Part shown: positions 51,665-61,199 of the stretch, in pieces
Position numbering within the stretch: the stretch's first letter is position 1
Layout of the letters: each line of letters starts with the position of its first letter
DNA from: Zobellia galactanivorans
GTDB taxonomy: Bacteria; Bacteroidota; Bacteroidia; Flavobacteriales; Flavobacteriaceae
Reading direction: 5' to 3'
DNA: 64,000 nt
NCBI RefSeq assembly: GCF_000973105.1
Contig: NC_015844.1
Span: 4,646,501-4,710,500 of the forward strand
The notes under the pieces: generated by a model
Told to the model about the DNA's origin: nothing
Databases searched by the model: none
The model's input: the letters and a program-made list of their open reading frames with translations, nothing else
Program-made: the position numbers and the translations under genes

Positions 51665-53335
51665 ATGACAAACTTTTTATATACACATAGAACTCGCATA
51701 TCAGGTTTTGGCAGGTTTGTTGTTTTGGCAATGGTATTGCTAATGGTTTCGGCCTGTGACAAACAATTGGAGCAATTTCCGAGCAACGCCTTTGCAAAAG
51801 ATAATTTTTGGACTTCGGAATCGAATGCCAATATAGCCCTTACGGGTGCCTATCGCGGCGCTATTGAATACGGTACGCAGGTAGTGCCATCAGACTGGTG
51901 GACCTACTGTGGAATTGTTTTTATGGAGTTCGCAACCGATAATGCATATGACCGTAGAGGGGATAATTCAACGCAAAATAGATTGACCAATGGTACGCTT
52001 TTACCGAACAATAATGTGGTAAACGGGTACTGGAAAGGCTCGTATAAGCGTATAGCGATTTGCAACGATTTTCTTGAAAACATAGACAACGTACCTATGG
52101 ATCAAGCGCAAATCGATAGAATGGCGGCCGAAGTACGTTTTCTTCGTGCAGCGACCTATTTTTATATCACCCAGTTCTGGGGTAGTTCGCCCTTGGTTAC
52201 CAGCACTTTAACACCTGAAGAGGCCAATAACGTAGATAAGGCCACCAAGGCGGAATTGGTGTCTTTTGTAATCAGTGAACTCAAGGCCGCAGCAGAAGAT
52301 TTACCGTCTTTTGGTGAACTCACCGGTTCAGAGGCGGGGCGTGCGAGCAAACAGGCAGCTTTAGCTTTTTTGGGAAGAATGTATCTGGGCGAAAAGAATT
52401 TTATCGAAGCCTCTAAAGTGTACAAAGAAATCATCGACATGGGGGAAAATACCATCGATCCCGACTATGCTTCCCTTTTTACTCCGGTGAATGAGGCCAG
52501 TAGCGAGAACATTTTCAGTACCCAATATTTTGGAGGACAAGCGGGTAACGCCTTGCCACAACATGCCTATCCGGCAGTAGCTTCGGGATGGCATATTGTA
52601 AACCCCTTGGGAAGTTTGGCCGATGCCTATGGTTTTGATGACGGAACCCCTTTGTCTTATGATGACCCCAAGTTTGATTATGACGATATGGGGGCGAATC
52701 GCGATCCGCGTTTTCGATATAACCTTCTTTGGGACGGTTCTTCATTTGGGGATAAAATCTATGATTGCCACCCAGACCATAGTGAATCACTCGATCAGTT
52801 GACCTATTCAAAACAAGCCACGAGAACCGGCTACGGACTTCGAAAGTTTTTTGATGAATCGTTCAGCGGTAACCTTCAATCCGATTATGGCGGGAACATT
52901 CCTATTATCAGATATGCCGAGGTATTGTTGAGCTACCTGGAAGCCGAACTCGAGGCAGGCAACCCTATTACACAACAATTGTTGGATGAGACGATTAATA
53001 AAGTGCGTGGGAGGGCTTCGGTAGGACTTCCTCCTATAACCGAGACCGATGCCGCTGCCCTTCGTCCTATTTTGAGAAATGAAAGAAGGATCGAATTGGC
53101 ATTTGAAGGCCAACGTCTATGGGATATTTTTAGATGGGGTATTGGTGACGAGGTTCTGGTAGGTGATTTCTGGGGCGCTCCTTTTCCCGATTCTACCCTG
53201 TATCCAACCACATCAAAGAAACTCGATCCGCAGTCTAGGTGGTATGTTACTTCAAAGGACTTTAGAGTTGGAATAGATGATGTTTGGCCTATACCGGAAT
53301 CTGAGGTGAACGTTAATCCTAAATTAGGCAACTAA
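51665..53335 (+). CDS. SusD/RagB-type surface lipoprotein (locus 2)
   Basis: A 556-residue lipoprotein (lipobox VSAC, about residue 30). Typical SusD blocks are AAEVRFLRAATYFYITQFWGSSPLVTS, GRASKQAALAFLGRMYLGEKNF, IPIIRYAEVLLSYLEAELEAG and RNERRIELAFEGQRLWDIFRWG. It binds the ligand at the cell surface and delivers it to the SusC pore. It lies three bases behind SusC and two bases before the PhoD-like gene, so all are in one transcript. Confidence 0.94.
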   Translation: MTNFLYTHRTRISGFGRFVVLAMVLLMVSACDKQLEQFPSNAFAKDNFWTSESNANIALTGAYRGAIEYGTQVVPSDWWTYCGIVFMEFATDNAYDRRGDNSTQNRLTNGTLLPNNNVVNGYWKGSYKRIAICNDFLENIDNVPMDQAQIDRMAAEVRFLRAATYFYITQFWGSSPLVTSTLTPEEANNVDKATKAELVSFVISELKAAAEDLPSFGELTGSEAGRASKQAALAFLGRMYLGEKNFIEASKVYKEIIDMGENTIDPDYASLFTPVNEASSENIFSTQYFGGQAGNALPQHAYPAVASGWHIVNPLGSLADAYGFDDGTPLSYDDPKFDYDDMGANRDPRFRYNLLWDGSSFGDKIYDCHPDHSESLDQLTYSKQATRTGYGLRKFFDESFSGNLQSDYGGNIPIIRYAEVLLSYLEAELEAGNPITQQLLDETINKVRGRASVGLPPITETDAAALRPILRNERRIELAFEGQRLWDIFRWGIGDEVLVGDFWGAPFPDSTLYPTTSKKLDPQSRWYVTSKDFRVGIDDVWPIPESEVNVNPKLGN

Positions 53336-53337
53336 AC

Positions 53338-55866
53338 ATGACGATAAAAAGAAGAAAGTTTATACAAAACCTAGGACTTGCCGTGCCCATGCTGGCAAGT
53401 CCTTTAAATCCCATTCTTGCAAAAGAAATGGCTTTTACCAACGAAATGCCACCTCGGAGTGATAGCTCTTCTTTTTTGGTAGATTTCACCAAGCTGAACG
53501 AGAGGGTCTGGATCGGTAGTTCTTTCTGGGCCGTACCTATGGAAGATTGGGAAATTAAGAACCGCCGTCTTGAATTTTCAGGAGCGGAAACCCAATCAAG
53601 GCTCCATGTACTGACCCATGTACTTGGTGATGGCGAAGGTGATTTTGCCATTTCGGGAAACTTGGGTTTGTTGGAAAACAAAGGCAATAAAGGAGGTGTC
53701 GGTTTTGCCATAGGGATTAAAGACCATACCGACCCCGATAGTGTAAAGGCCGCCTGTTATTTTGGAAAAGGTATTTCCGTCGGGGCAACCTTGGAAGGTA
53801 AGGCCTACATCGAAGACAAAGTGGAAATACTGCCCACTGGCTTCAATTTCGATAATTTCTCACTAGAGCTCAAAGGAAAGCATACGGCCGGTTCTACGGA
53901 ACTGACCCTTCTACTTACCGATGCCAACGGAAAGACAAAGCGTTTGCAACATCCTGTAAAAGGGAAGCTGAACGGTTTGATCGCCTTGGAAAACAAGGGG
54001 AAACAAAAAAAGGAAAGCACCTTTTGGTGGGGCGGGATGCAATTGTCGGGCACAAAGATCCAACATAGGCCCGAACAGAGTTTTGGTCCCATTTTATGGG
54101 CCATGTACACGCTCTCAAGGGGTAAGTTGAAGCTTACGGCCCAACTTCCTCCTATAGGGGCCAAAGATTCACAAAAGGTAGAACTTCAGTTTTTAAGGAA
54201 GGGAAAATGGGTAAAAGAGGCGAAAGGCCAGGTAGACCCGGTTTCCTTTACCTCCATTTTTACTATTGACGCTTGGGATGCTTCCGAAGATATCAAGTAC
54301 CGTTTGCGGTATAGTTTAGATAAAGAACGACATAGTTATGAAGGGGTCATACGTAAAGAACCCTTTGACAGGTCCTTGGTTTTTGGCGGACTCACTTGTC
54401 AGCATGCTATGGGCTTCCCGTATCGTCCGCTCGTTGAAAATCTTGAGAAGTCGAACCCCGATATACTTTATTTTTCAGGGGACCAGTTATATGAAGGTAA
54501 CGGAGGTTATCCCATAAAAAGACAACCCGAGGATAAGGCCATCTTGAATTATTTGGGCAAATGGTATATGTTCGGCTGGGCCTTTGGCGAAGTGCTGAGG
54601 GATAGACCTAGTATCTGTACCCCTGATGATCACGATGTCTATCAAGGTAACCTCTGGGGAGAAGGAGGCGAGGGAATCTCATTTGAAGATTGGGAAAATG
54701 TACGTGATGCCCATGGAGGTCTTGTACAAACGCCCAACTTTGTCAATGTAGTGAACAAGACCCAATGTGGTCATATGCCGGATGCCTATGATCGGACACC
54801 GATGAAATCGAATATCAGTACATGGTATACCCATTTGGTCTATGGTAAGGTAAGTTTTGCCATTGTCAGTGACCGACTCTTTAAATCGGGGCCCGAAATG
54901 GTGAGGCCGGGTAAGGGGAGGATCGATCACCTTACCGAACCGGCCAAGCCCGGGGAACTGGAGGGGGATGAACTGACCTTTGTAGGACAACGACAACTCG
55001 ATTTCTTAAACGATTGGGTAGCGGACTGGAAAGGGGCCAATATGAAAGTGTTGCTCAGCCAGACCTTGTTTTCGAATGTGGGAACACATCACGGACCCAA
55101 AAAACAGTTTCTATTCGGAGACCTCGATTCGGGCGGGTGGCCGAAATCAAAAAGGGACAAAGTAATTGAGACCATTAGAAAAGCCTGTGCCTTTCATATT
55201 AATGGAGACCAGCATTTGCCTTTTGTGGTACAATACAGTATAGATGAGCCTAGGGATGGGGGATGGACCTTTTGTACACCGGCCATTTCCACAGGATACC
55301 CAAGGTGGGGACAACCCGATTCGGTAAACGTTCCCTTTACGGATCGCCCCGAACACGGTTTGCCGAATACAGGCTGCTACCGCGATGGTTTTGGTAATGA
55401 TAACTATATTTATGCGGTCGGAAATCCAACCGATGATTTTGATGAAGAGACCGATCGCTACAAAAGGGCACAAAAGAAGTCATCGGGCTATGGTATCGTT
55501 ACTTTTGATACCATGGAACGGACCATAAAAATGGAAGCCATTCGCTTTTTGGCCGATTTGGAACGTACTTCCGAGGCAAATACCTTCCCAGGATGGCCCT
55601 TGACCATTCAACAAACTGATAATGATGGTCGACGTCCCGTTGGGTATCTTCCTAAATTGAAAATGGCCATCGCCGATCAAGTCGTGAAGGTCATTAATGA
55701 AGACACTAAAGAATTGGTGCACGCCATGAGGGTAAAAGGTGATACCTATGTCCCTTCAGTTTATCAATTGGGCAAATACACTATAGTCATAGGAGAAGGA
55801 GACACGAAAAAAACCATAAGTGGTATAGAAATAACTATTGATTCTAGAAAGGTGATTTCTGTATAG
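53338..55866 (+). CDS. PhoD-like phosphoesterase with N-terminal LamG-like domain, Tat-type signal
   Basis: An 842-residue protein. It starts MTIKRRKFIQNLGLAVPMLA, with the twin-arginine pattern RRKFIQ, which suggests Tat export of a folded metalloenzyme. Residues about 40-250 form a beta-sandwich of LamG/DUF1080-like type (SSFWAVPMEDWEIKNRRLEFSG; FWWGGMQLSG). The PhoD catalytic part (about 340-690) has ILYFSGDQLYEGNGG, ICTPDDHDVYQGNLWG, VLLSQTLFSNVG and the late HINGDQHLPF. PhoD enzymes use Fe/Ca to hydrolyse phosphodiesters or monoesters. The pairing with SusCD and a sulfatase implies a phosphorylated or sulfated substrate. Confidence 0.88.
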   Translation: MTIKRRKFIQNLGLAVPMLASPLNPILAKEMAFTNEMPPRSDSSSFLVDFTKLNERVWIGSSFWAVPMEDWEIKNRRLEFSGAETQSRLHVLTHVLGDGEGDFAISGNLGLLENKGNKGGVGFAIGIKDHTDPDSVKAACYFGKGISVGATLEGKAYIEDKVEILPTGFNFDNFSLELKGKHTAGSTELTLLLTDANGKTKRLQHPVKGKLNGLIALENKGKQKKESTFWWGGMQLSGTKIQHRPEQSFGPILWAMYTLSRGKLKLTAQLPPIGAKDSQKVELQFLRKGKWVKEAKGQVDPVSFTSIFTIDAWDASEDIKYRLRYSLDKERHSYEGVIRKEPFDRSLVFGGLTCQHAMGFPYRPLVENLEKSNPDILYFSGDQLYEGNGGYPIKRQPEDKAILNYLGKWYMFGWAFGEVLRDRPSICTPDDHDVYQGNLWGEGGEGISFEDWENVRDAHGGLVQTPNFVNVVNKTQCGHMPDAYDRTPMKSNISTWYTHLVYGKVSFAIVSDRLFKSGPEMVRPGKGRIDHLTEPAKPGELEGDELTFVGQRQLDFLNDWVADWKGANMKVLLSQTLFSNVGTHHGPKKQFLFGDLDSGGWPKSKRDKVIETIRKACAFHINGDQHLPFVVQYSIDEPRDGGWTFCTPAISTGYPRWGQPDSVNVPFTDRPEHGLPNTGCYRDGFGNDNYIYAVGNPTDDFDEETDRYKRAQKKSSGYGIVTFDTMERTIKMEAIRFLADLERTSEANTFPGWPLTIQQTDNDGRRPVGYLPKLKMAIADQVVKVINEDTKELVHAMRVKGDTYVPSVYQLGKYTIVIGEGDTKKTISGIEITIDSRKVISV

Positions 55867-55918
55867 GTGAAAAGCTATAAATTTGAGTGTAAATTAATTT
55901 ATAAATACAAAACGATTC

Positions 55919-57481
55919 ATGACAAGTTTAAGGAATTATTTTTTGAATGGCGCCATCCTGTTACTGGTGTTGTCGGGCTGTAAGTCCAAAGAGGAAAAAA
56001 CGGTCGTAAAGGACGATAGTCCCAAGCAACCCAATATTGTCTTCATTTATATGGATGATTTGGGATATGGCGACCTAAGTGCATATGGCGCCACTGAATT
56101 GAGCACGCCCAATATCGATGCCTTGGCAGAGGGCGGTGTGCAGTTCACCAACGGTTATGCCACCTCGGCTACCTGTACGCCAAGTCGCTATGCCATACTC
56201 ACCGGACGCTATCCTTGGAGGAACAAAGATGCCAAAATACTTCCGGGCACGGCTCCTTTGATTATCAGTACCGATCAACTGACCGTTCCGAAAATGCTTA
56301 AGGAAAAAGGCTATACTACGGGTATCGTAGGTAAATGGCATTTAGGTCTGGGAAGCGGAAACGTAAACTGGAACGAAAGGGTTTCCCCTGGTCCAAATGA
56401 GGTTGGTTTCGATTATTCCTATATTTTGGCGGCCACTCAAGACAGGGTGCCTACCGTTTATATTAAAGATGGCCATGTTGACGGTTTAGATCCCAACGAC
56501 CCTATAGAAGTGAGCTACAAAGAAAATTTTGAAGGAGAACCTACAGGATTGGAAAACCCGGAATTGACTACAATGAAATGGCATCACGGTCATAACAACA
56601 GCATTGTGAACGGTATTCCACGTATCGGATATATGAAAGGTGGGGAAGCGGCAAAATGGAGCGATGTAGATATGGCCGACCACTTTTTGGCCAAGGCCCA
56701 AGCCTATGTTAAAGATCATAAAGACGAGCCCTTCTTTTTATACTACGCTTTGCAACAACCTCACGTACCGCGCACGCCACATCCACGATTCGCAGGAAAG
56801 TCGGGAATGGGTCCACGTGGCGATGTTATTCTTGAAGCGGATTGGGTTGTTGGTGAATTCATGAAGACCTTAGAGGAACAAGGTCTTTTAGAGAATACCT
56901 TAATCGTATTTTCCAGTGATAATGGCCCTGTGGTAAATGATGGCTACTATGATGATGCGGTAGAGAAGCTAGGAAACCACAAACCATCAGGTCCTTTGCG
57001 TGGTGGAAAATACAGCTTGTTCGACGCAGGTACACGCGTACCTTTTATTACATATTGGAAAGGCAAGATCGCTCCGGCCAAATCGGAGGCCTTGGTATGT
57101 CAGGTAGATTTACTTACCTCAATGGCCGCTTTGGTAGGTAGTGATAAAAAAGGCGAGGATAGCGAAAACTTTTTGGACGTCCTAATGGGGAAAAGCGACC
57201 AAGGTAGAACAGAATTGGTTTTAGAGGCGGGTTCAAGAACGGCTTTTAGAAAAGGGGACTGGGCCATGATCCCTCCTTATAAAGGTGCTGCCATAAACAA
57301 GCAGGTGAATATAGAATTGGGTAATGATAGTGAATATCAACTGTACAACCTTAAGGATGATATTGGCCAAACCAAGAACTTGGCCAAGGAAAACCCTGAA
57401 AAACTTCAGGAAATGATTCAAGGTTTTGAAGCCATAAGGGGAAAGAATGACGTTGAGATCAAAGAACTGGAGTTGAAATAA
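55919..57481 (+). CDS. Formylglycine-dependent sulfatase lipoprotein (type I)
   Basis: A 520-residue type I sulfatase with a lipoprotein signal (LLLVLSGC). The metal-binding N-terminus is NIVFIYMDDLGYGDLSAYGA. The modification site is CTPSR at residues 86-90, in which Cys86 becomes formylglycine. Later conserved parts are VGKWHLG, FFLYYALQQPHVPRTPHPRFAGKS and VFSSDNGPVVNDGYYDD. It removes sulfate from an exported or surface glycan. It ends the PUL 2 transcript; its probable terminator is now 4.7 kb away because of an IS insertion. Confidence 0.94.
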   Translation: MTSLRNYFLNGAILLLVLSGCKSKEEKTVVKDDSPKQPNIVFIYMDDLGYGDLSAYGATELSTPNIDALAEGGVQFTNGYATSATCTPSRYAILTGRYPWRNKDAKILPGTAPLIISTDQLTVPKMLKEKGYTTGIVGKWHLGLGSGNVNWNERVSPGPNEVGFDYSYILAATQDRVPTVYIKDGHVDGLDPNDPIEVSYKENFEGEPTGLENPELTTMKWHHGHNNSIVNGIPRIGYMKGGEAAKWSDVDMADHFLAKAQAYVKDHKDEPFFLYYALQQPHVPRTPHPRFAGKSGMGPRGDVILEADWVVGEFMKTLEEQGLLENTLIVFSSDNGPVVNDGYYDDAVEKLGNHKPSGPLRGGKYSLFDAGTRVPFITYWKGKIAPAKSEALVCQVDLLTSMAALVGSDKKGEDSENFLDVLMGKSDQGRTELVLEAGSRTAFRKGDWAMIPPYKGAAINKQVNIELGNDSEYQLYNLKDDIGQTKNLAKENPEKLQEMIQGFEAIRGKNDVEIKELELK

Positions 57482-57540
57482 TCGATTCTTAAACGGTCTT
57501 GTCTTTCGTGATTTTTATCGAAGGATACCTCACAGTTCAC

Positions 57541-57545
57541 CCATA
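57541..57545 (+). repeat. Outer 5-bp direct repeat, left copy (CCATA)
   Basis: CCATA directly precedes the first base of IS copy 1 and is matched by CCATA directly after IS copy 2. Confidence 0.75.
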
Positions 57546-58542
57546 ACCTGAGTTCGATTAATAATATTTGATTATTAGACAGCAAAAAAGATAGATTTTC
57601 AGTAAATTAAAGTGTTGAAATTCAATTTTTTAATCTAAAAATCTATCTATGATAATTTACTCTAAAGTTAGAAATTTTCTGTTTAGTCGATGAATTTTGT
57701 AAGGAATATGCTGAAGTAGTGGATAAAGCCCTTATTGGGAATAAAGCAAAGCGTCCTTCGATAATGTCTCAAAGTGAAATAATCACACTAGCAATTATTT
57801 TCCAATTAAGGGGTTTAGAACCTTTAAACACTTCTATGTAAAGACTCATATGAAAAATGATTTTCCTGCCACAGTTTCCTATAATAGATTTACAGAACTA
57901 ATGCAAGAGAACTTAATGGCTATGACTTTGTTTTTAAAAACCTGCTGTTTGGGTGATTGCTCTGGAATATCATTTATTGACTCTACTCCTGTAAGGGTCC
58001 GCAAGAATAAACGAATACACAATCATAAAGTCTTTAAGGGTATTGCTACTACTGGTAGGTCTACCATGGGTTGGTTTCACGGTTTTAAGTTGCACATTAT
58101 CATAAATGGCAAAGGGGAGATTTTAAACTTCACAATTACACAGGCTAACGTAGACGATAGGGAGCCATTAAAGAAAGAGCGGTTTCTAGACAAAATTTAC
58201 GGGAAGTTATTCGCCGACAAAGGCTACATAGGAAAAGATTTAATGCAGATGCTCTTTGTTGATGGCGTACACCTAATCACATCGGTTAGAAACAACATGA
58301 AGAATTCACTAATGACCATGAGTGATAAAATTTTACTTAGAAAACGTTCCGTAATAGAGACCGTCAATGATGAACTCAAAAATATCTGCCAAATAGAACA
58401 TTCAAGACATAGAAGCTTTGGTAATTTCTTGGTAAATATTATCGCAGGGCTTATTGCATATAGCTTCCTGCCAAAAAAACCAAGTATCAAATTTCAAACC
58501 ATAAAAACTAATCAAACAACTTTGTTTTAATCGAACTCAGGT
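57546..58542 (+). mobile_element. IS982-family insertion sequence, copy 1 (997 bp, defective)
   Basis: Terminal inverted repeats ACCTGAGTTCGATTAA (57546-57561) and TTAATCGAACTCAGGT (58527-58542) are perfect over 16 bases and start with ACC, as is usual for IS982. Compared with copy 2 it has a one-base deletion and a nine-base deletion near 57810-57840 and one extra A near 58477, so its transposase frame is broken. Confidence 0.92.
57649..58530 (+). pseudogene. IS982 transposase, broken copy
   Basis: The gene has lost its frame. In the frame that is open in copy 2 this copy loses one base near 57809 (TTAAGGGG instead of TTAAGTGGG) and then stops at TAA after LNTSM. The C-terminal part is still readable from 57850 and keeps the three catalytic acids: D in SFIDSTP, D in FADKGY and E in [10 protein letters not shown]. 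The product cannot be complete, so this copy could move only with transposase from another copy. Confidence 0.88.
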
Positions 58543-58547
58543 TTATA
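58543..58547 (+). repeat. Inner 5-bp direct repeat, left copy (TTATA)
   Basis: TTATA follows the last base of IS copy 1 and matches TTATA directly before IS copy 2 at 61195-61199. Confidence 0.75.
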
Positions 58548-58618
58548 GTAATTTGGTTTTACGACAAACTTCACTACTGCGGTTTGACCAAATCCAATAT
58601 CAATATGAGAAATTAATA

Positions 58619-60112
58619 TCAACGCATAACTAAACTAGAGCAAGTTAATTTATGACTTGAGATTTTGTTTGTTGATAGACTGTATTTTGCTTTGATTTTT
58701 TCCAACTTCTCACAATAACCTTGCTCAGCAAGCCAAATATCACCTCTATAAATCCGTTTAGGACCTGAGTCTCTATATTTTTGAATGATGATATTTATAT
58801 CCTCAGTAAACTCTTTGGCATAATATTCATCTTCTCCATTTGGTTCGTCCCAGTGTAGTTCAAACCTTGTAAGCACTTCTCCTAACTCCATAGAGCACCT
58901 TTTTTCTTTTATTTTTGCTCCTCCGCTTGCTGTAAGAATGTACATTCGCCATTTTAATGGATGATCTTTTATTTTTTCGCAAGCATTTATTAAATCTAAA
59001 AACATTTGATCACAATCAGGTATACTCCAACTTGATAAGGTAGTAAAATATGAATCTACCATTTCTCTTTTCCAAGACGTTTCTTCCCAGTATGTTAGAG
59101 GTGAACGTCTTAATTTTTCGCTTGTTACTTCTGATATAGCTTCGGGAGTTTCAGTAAGATAATCTGATGCGGTGATCATCCTAACATCCAATATAGAACC
59201 TGTCTTCCAATCATCAGAGTTTTCAATTATCTTGACAACTGTTTCGCCAAGTTCTTGTCTCAAAATTTTTAATGTTTCTGAAATAGAGAATAAACTAAAA
59301 ACATTGAACGAACACATAGGTTCTGAATAACCTGGTTCAAAGTGGATTCTAAATGAAACGCTAATCTCTCTAGGTAAATGATGGGCTTTCAAAAATGTTT
59401 TATTTGCTACACAAACTTTCAATTGGTTTTTTGACATTAATTTCAGACACCAACTTGCCGTAGATGGGGCTTCTATGACTTTCAAATTTAATTCTGTCAC
59501 TACACCTATTTCGGCTGCAGCACCGCCTTTTAAAGACCAAAGAATATCAGGATGAGAATGTTCATTTACGACTAATGTCTCTCCGCTCCAAAGAACTATT
59601 TTAGCACTTTCTACATGTTGACACCCAAGACCATACTTTTTACTAAGTATAAAGTCCCAACCTGCTGTAGTAAAATGTCCCCCAGCATGTACGTCAAAAC
59701 AATCACCATGAGGAAGAGCTTTATTGTTTTGATGAAGTAGGTATATTATTTTCCCTAAAATACATCCTGGCTGAAGAGAGATGATGTTTTCATTTAAATC
59801 ACAGTTATCCATCATAGATAAATTTATCATTATACCGTCACAAGAAGCGCCATTAAAATATCCATGTCCGCCAGATCTAACAGAAACCGAAGTATTCTCA
59901 TAAATTTCTAATGATGTTAATAAAGACAATACTCTGGCTACTCCCCAATCGCTACAAGGTGATACTACAATTTGAGGAATTATTGCTGCGCGATTATGCA
60001 TTTGAGAATACGTGGGGAAGTATTCTCCCTTAGTTTCTTCATATTTGATTCCTACTTTGTCAAGCTCCTTTTTTAGGAGTATTATCTTTTTATTATTTGA
60101 GGTGTTTTTCAT
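58619..60112 (-). CDS. FAD-binding oxidase of the berberine-bridge type with bicovalent-flavin motif
   Basis: A 497-residue protein from ATG 60112. A longer frame back to a TTG at 60238 overlaps the Rid gene and is not preferred. The PCMH-type FAD domain has VRSGGHGYFNGASCDG, with His83 as the first flavin link, and HGDCFDVHAGGHFTTAGWDF, with Cys138 as the second. Both residues are those that hold FAD bicovalently in BBE-like enzymes. The C-terminal BBE-like part reads GDIWLAEQGYCEKLEKIKAKY. Such enzymes oxidise alcohols, sugars or amines with O2. No signal peptide is seen. It is inside the IS-flanked cassette and follows the Rid gene by about 100 bases. Confidence 0.85.
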   Translation of the reverse strand: MKNTSNNKKIILLKKELDKVGIKYEETKGEYFPTYSQMHNRAAIIPQIVVSPCSDWGVARVLSLLTSLEIYENTSVSVRSGGHGYFNGASCDGIMINLSMMDNCDLNENIISLQPGCILGKIIYLLHQNNKALPHGDCFDVHAGGHFTTAGWDFILSKKYGLGCQHVESAKIVLWSGETLVVNEHSHPDILWSLKGGAAAEIGVVTELNLKVIEAPSTASWCLKLMSKNQLKVCVANKTFLKAHHLPREISVSFRIHFEPGYSEPMCSFNVFSLFSISETLKILRQELGETVVKIIENSDDWKTGSILDVRMITASDYLTETPEAISEVTSEKLRRSPLTYWEETSWKREMVDSYFTTLSSWSIPDCDQMFLDLINACEKIKDHPLKWRMYILTASGGAKIKEKRCSMELGEVLTRFELHWDEPNGEDEYYAKEFTEDINIIIQKYRDSGPKRIYRGDIWLAEQGYCEKLEKIKAKYSLSTNKISSHKLTCSSLVMR

Positions 60113-60215
60113 TTGGATGTTTATTGTTAAGTTAAATGTTAAAGCCCTGTAATTTGGTTGCAGATATAATATATAGAGTGGTATTAATGAAGCGATAAAA
60201 ATTCCTATAGCAATA

Positions 60216-60626
60216 TTATTTATTTGTCTTAAAAGCAATCGCGTCTATCTCAACCTGCATAGCGTCTAGAGCTAACCTTGGGACGGGGATTAATGTGCTA
60301 GCAGGGTAAATTTTATTTGTCCAAAATTCACTCATTTCTTCACTCCAAATTTTTAATTTTTCTTCATTATGATTAACAATCAGTACGGTAATTTTAACAA
60401 TGTTTTCAGGTTCTAGGTTATATTCGTCTAGTACAATTTTAATATTTTTTAGAGTAAATTGTAATTGAGTTCTAAAGTCACTTGAAAGGGTATGATCTAA
60501 ATCTTGATCACCACCTTGTCCAGAAATGAAAATGTATTCACCATTGGAAGGCGATTTTACAGAATGACAAAAACCATAAGGTGTTGGATCAAATAGTTGT
60601 TTTGGGTTTGTGTGTGTTTGGTCCAT
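60216..60626 (-). CDS. Rid (YjgF/YER057c) family protein lacking the RidA arginine
   Basis: A 136-residue protein from ATG 60626; the longer frame to 60818 has no conserved content. Family features: DPTPYGFCHSV, ISGQGGD, and the C-terminal VEIDAIAF. In RidA proper, which hydrolyses enamines and imines such as 2-aminoacrylate, the ligand carboxylate is bound by Arg in PARS. Here the segment is YPASTLIPVPRLA, so that Arg is Ser. Rid groups without this Arg do not act on 2-aminoacrylate, and their substrate is open. It is the first gene of the two-gene unit in the cassette. Confidence 0.85.
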   Translation of the reverse strand: MDQTHTNPKQLFDPTPYGFCHSVKSPSNGEYIFISGQGGDQDLDHTLSSDFRTQLQFTLKNIKIVLDEYNLEPENIVKITVLIVNHNEEKLKIWSEEMSEFWTNKIYPASTLIPVPRLALDAMQVEIDAIAFKTNK

Positions 60627-61194
60627 AATAATTGTTGATAACATTATTAAATGAATGCTTAAAATTAATGTTTTACAAGTGTATATCTGCACCCCTATTC
60701 CCCAATGGCCACAAGGTTTATGTACCACTACCCATACAGGCTCGTAACTTTTCAACCCTAGCTTTTTCTTTATCACCTTGGTAGAAAATCTTTTCTTAGT
60801 AACACTCATCAGAAACATAGTCTTATACCATACAAAAATGAAAGATTAGAACTCTACATAATCGTACCACTAAGCAACGAAGTCCGAGAACAACACTTCT
60901 TGCACTCATAACTCCAACGGCTCTTTTTCCAATAATACTCAGTATGGGAGAACTGAGAGAAGAAACATATACCTTATCTCCACTCTTGCTTAAAATGATT
61001 CCTCGCTATCAAAATGAGCGGTAAAACTAAAGATATTCATTAGTTTATTTTTTTATACAATTTAGTATTGTGCACTTGAATTGTTATAAGTAAATTTAAA
61101 GAAGCATTAAGAGAAATAATATACCTATAAATAACGATTTTTGAATAGTGATTTATAAGGGTAACATATTGTGGTTTATCCTTGTTTTTTTACT
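60627..61194. other. AT-rich region upstream of the Rid gene, no gene recognised
   Basis: About 570 bases lie between the Rid start and IS copy 2. Only short frames occur; one plus-strand frame of 26 codons (MGELREETYTLSPLL, start near 60943) has no known match. The promoter of the Rid-oxidase unit must lie here on the minus strand. No plasmid origin, repeat array or replication gene is visible. Confidence 0.45.
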
Positions 61195-61199
61195 TTATA
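61195..61199 (+). repeat. Inner 5-bp direct repeat, right copy (TTATA)
   Basis: TTATA directly precedes IS copy 2 and matches 58543-58547. Confidence 0.75.

Noticed and set aside
60113-60238. 42-residue hydrophobic extension of the FAD oxidase
   Set aside because: It would start at TTG, overlap the end of the Rid gene, and is hydrophobic mainly because the DNA is AT-rich. ATG 60112 is a better start, though a membrane anchor is not fully excluded.
60216-60626. Calling the Rid protein RidA (2-aminoacrylate deaminase)
   Set aside because: The carboxylate-binding Arg of RidA is Ser here, so that reaction should not be assigned.
60627-60818. 64-residue N-terminal extension of the Rid protein
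   Set aside because: The known family begins at MDQTHTNPKQLFDPTPYGF; the extension has no conserved content.
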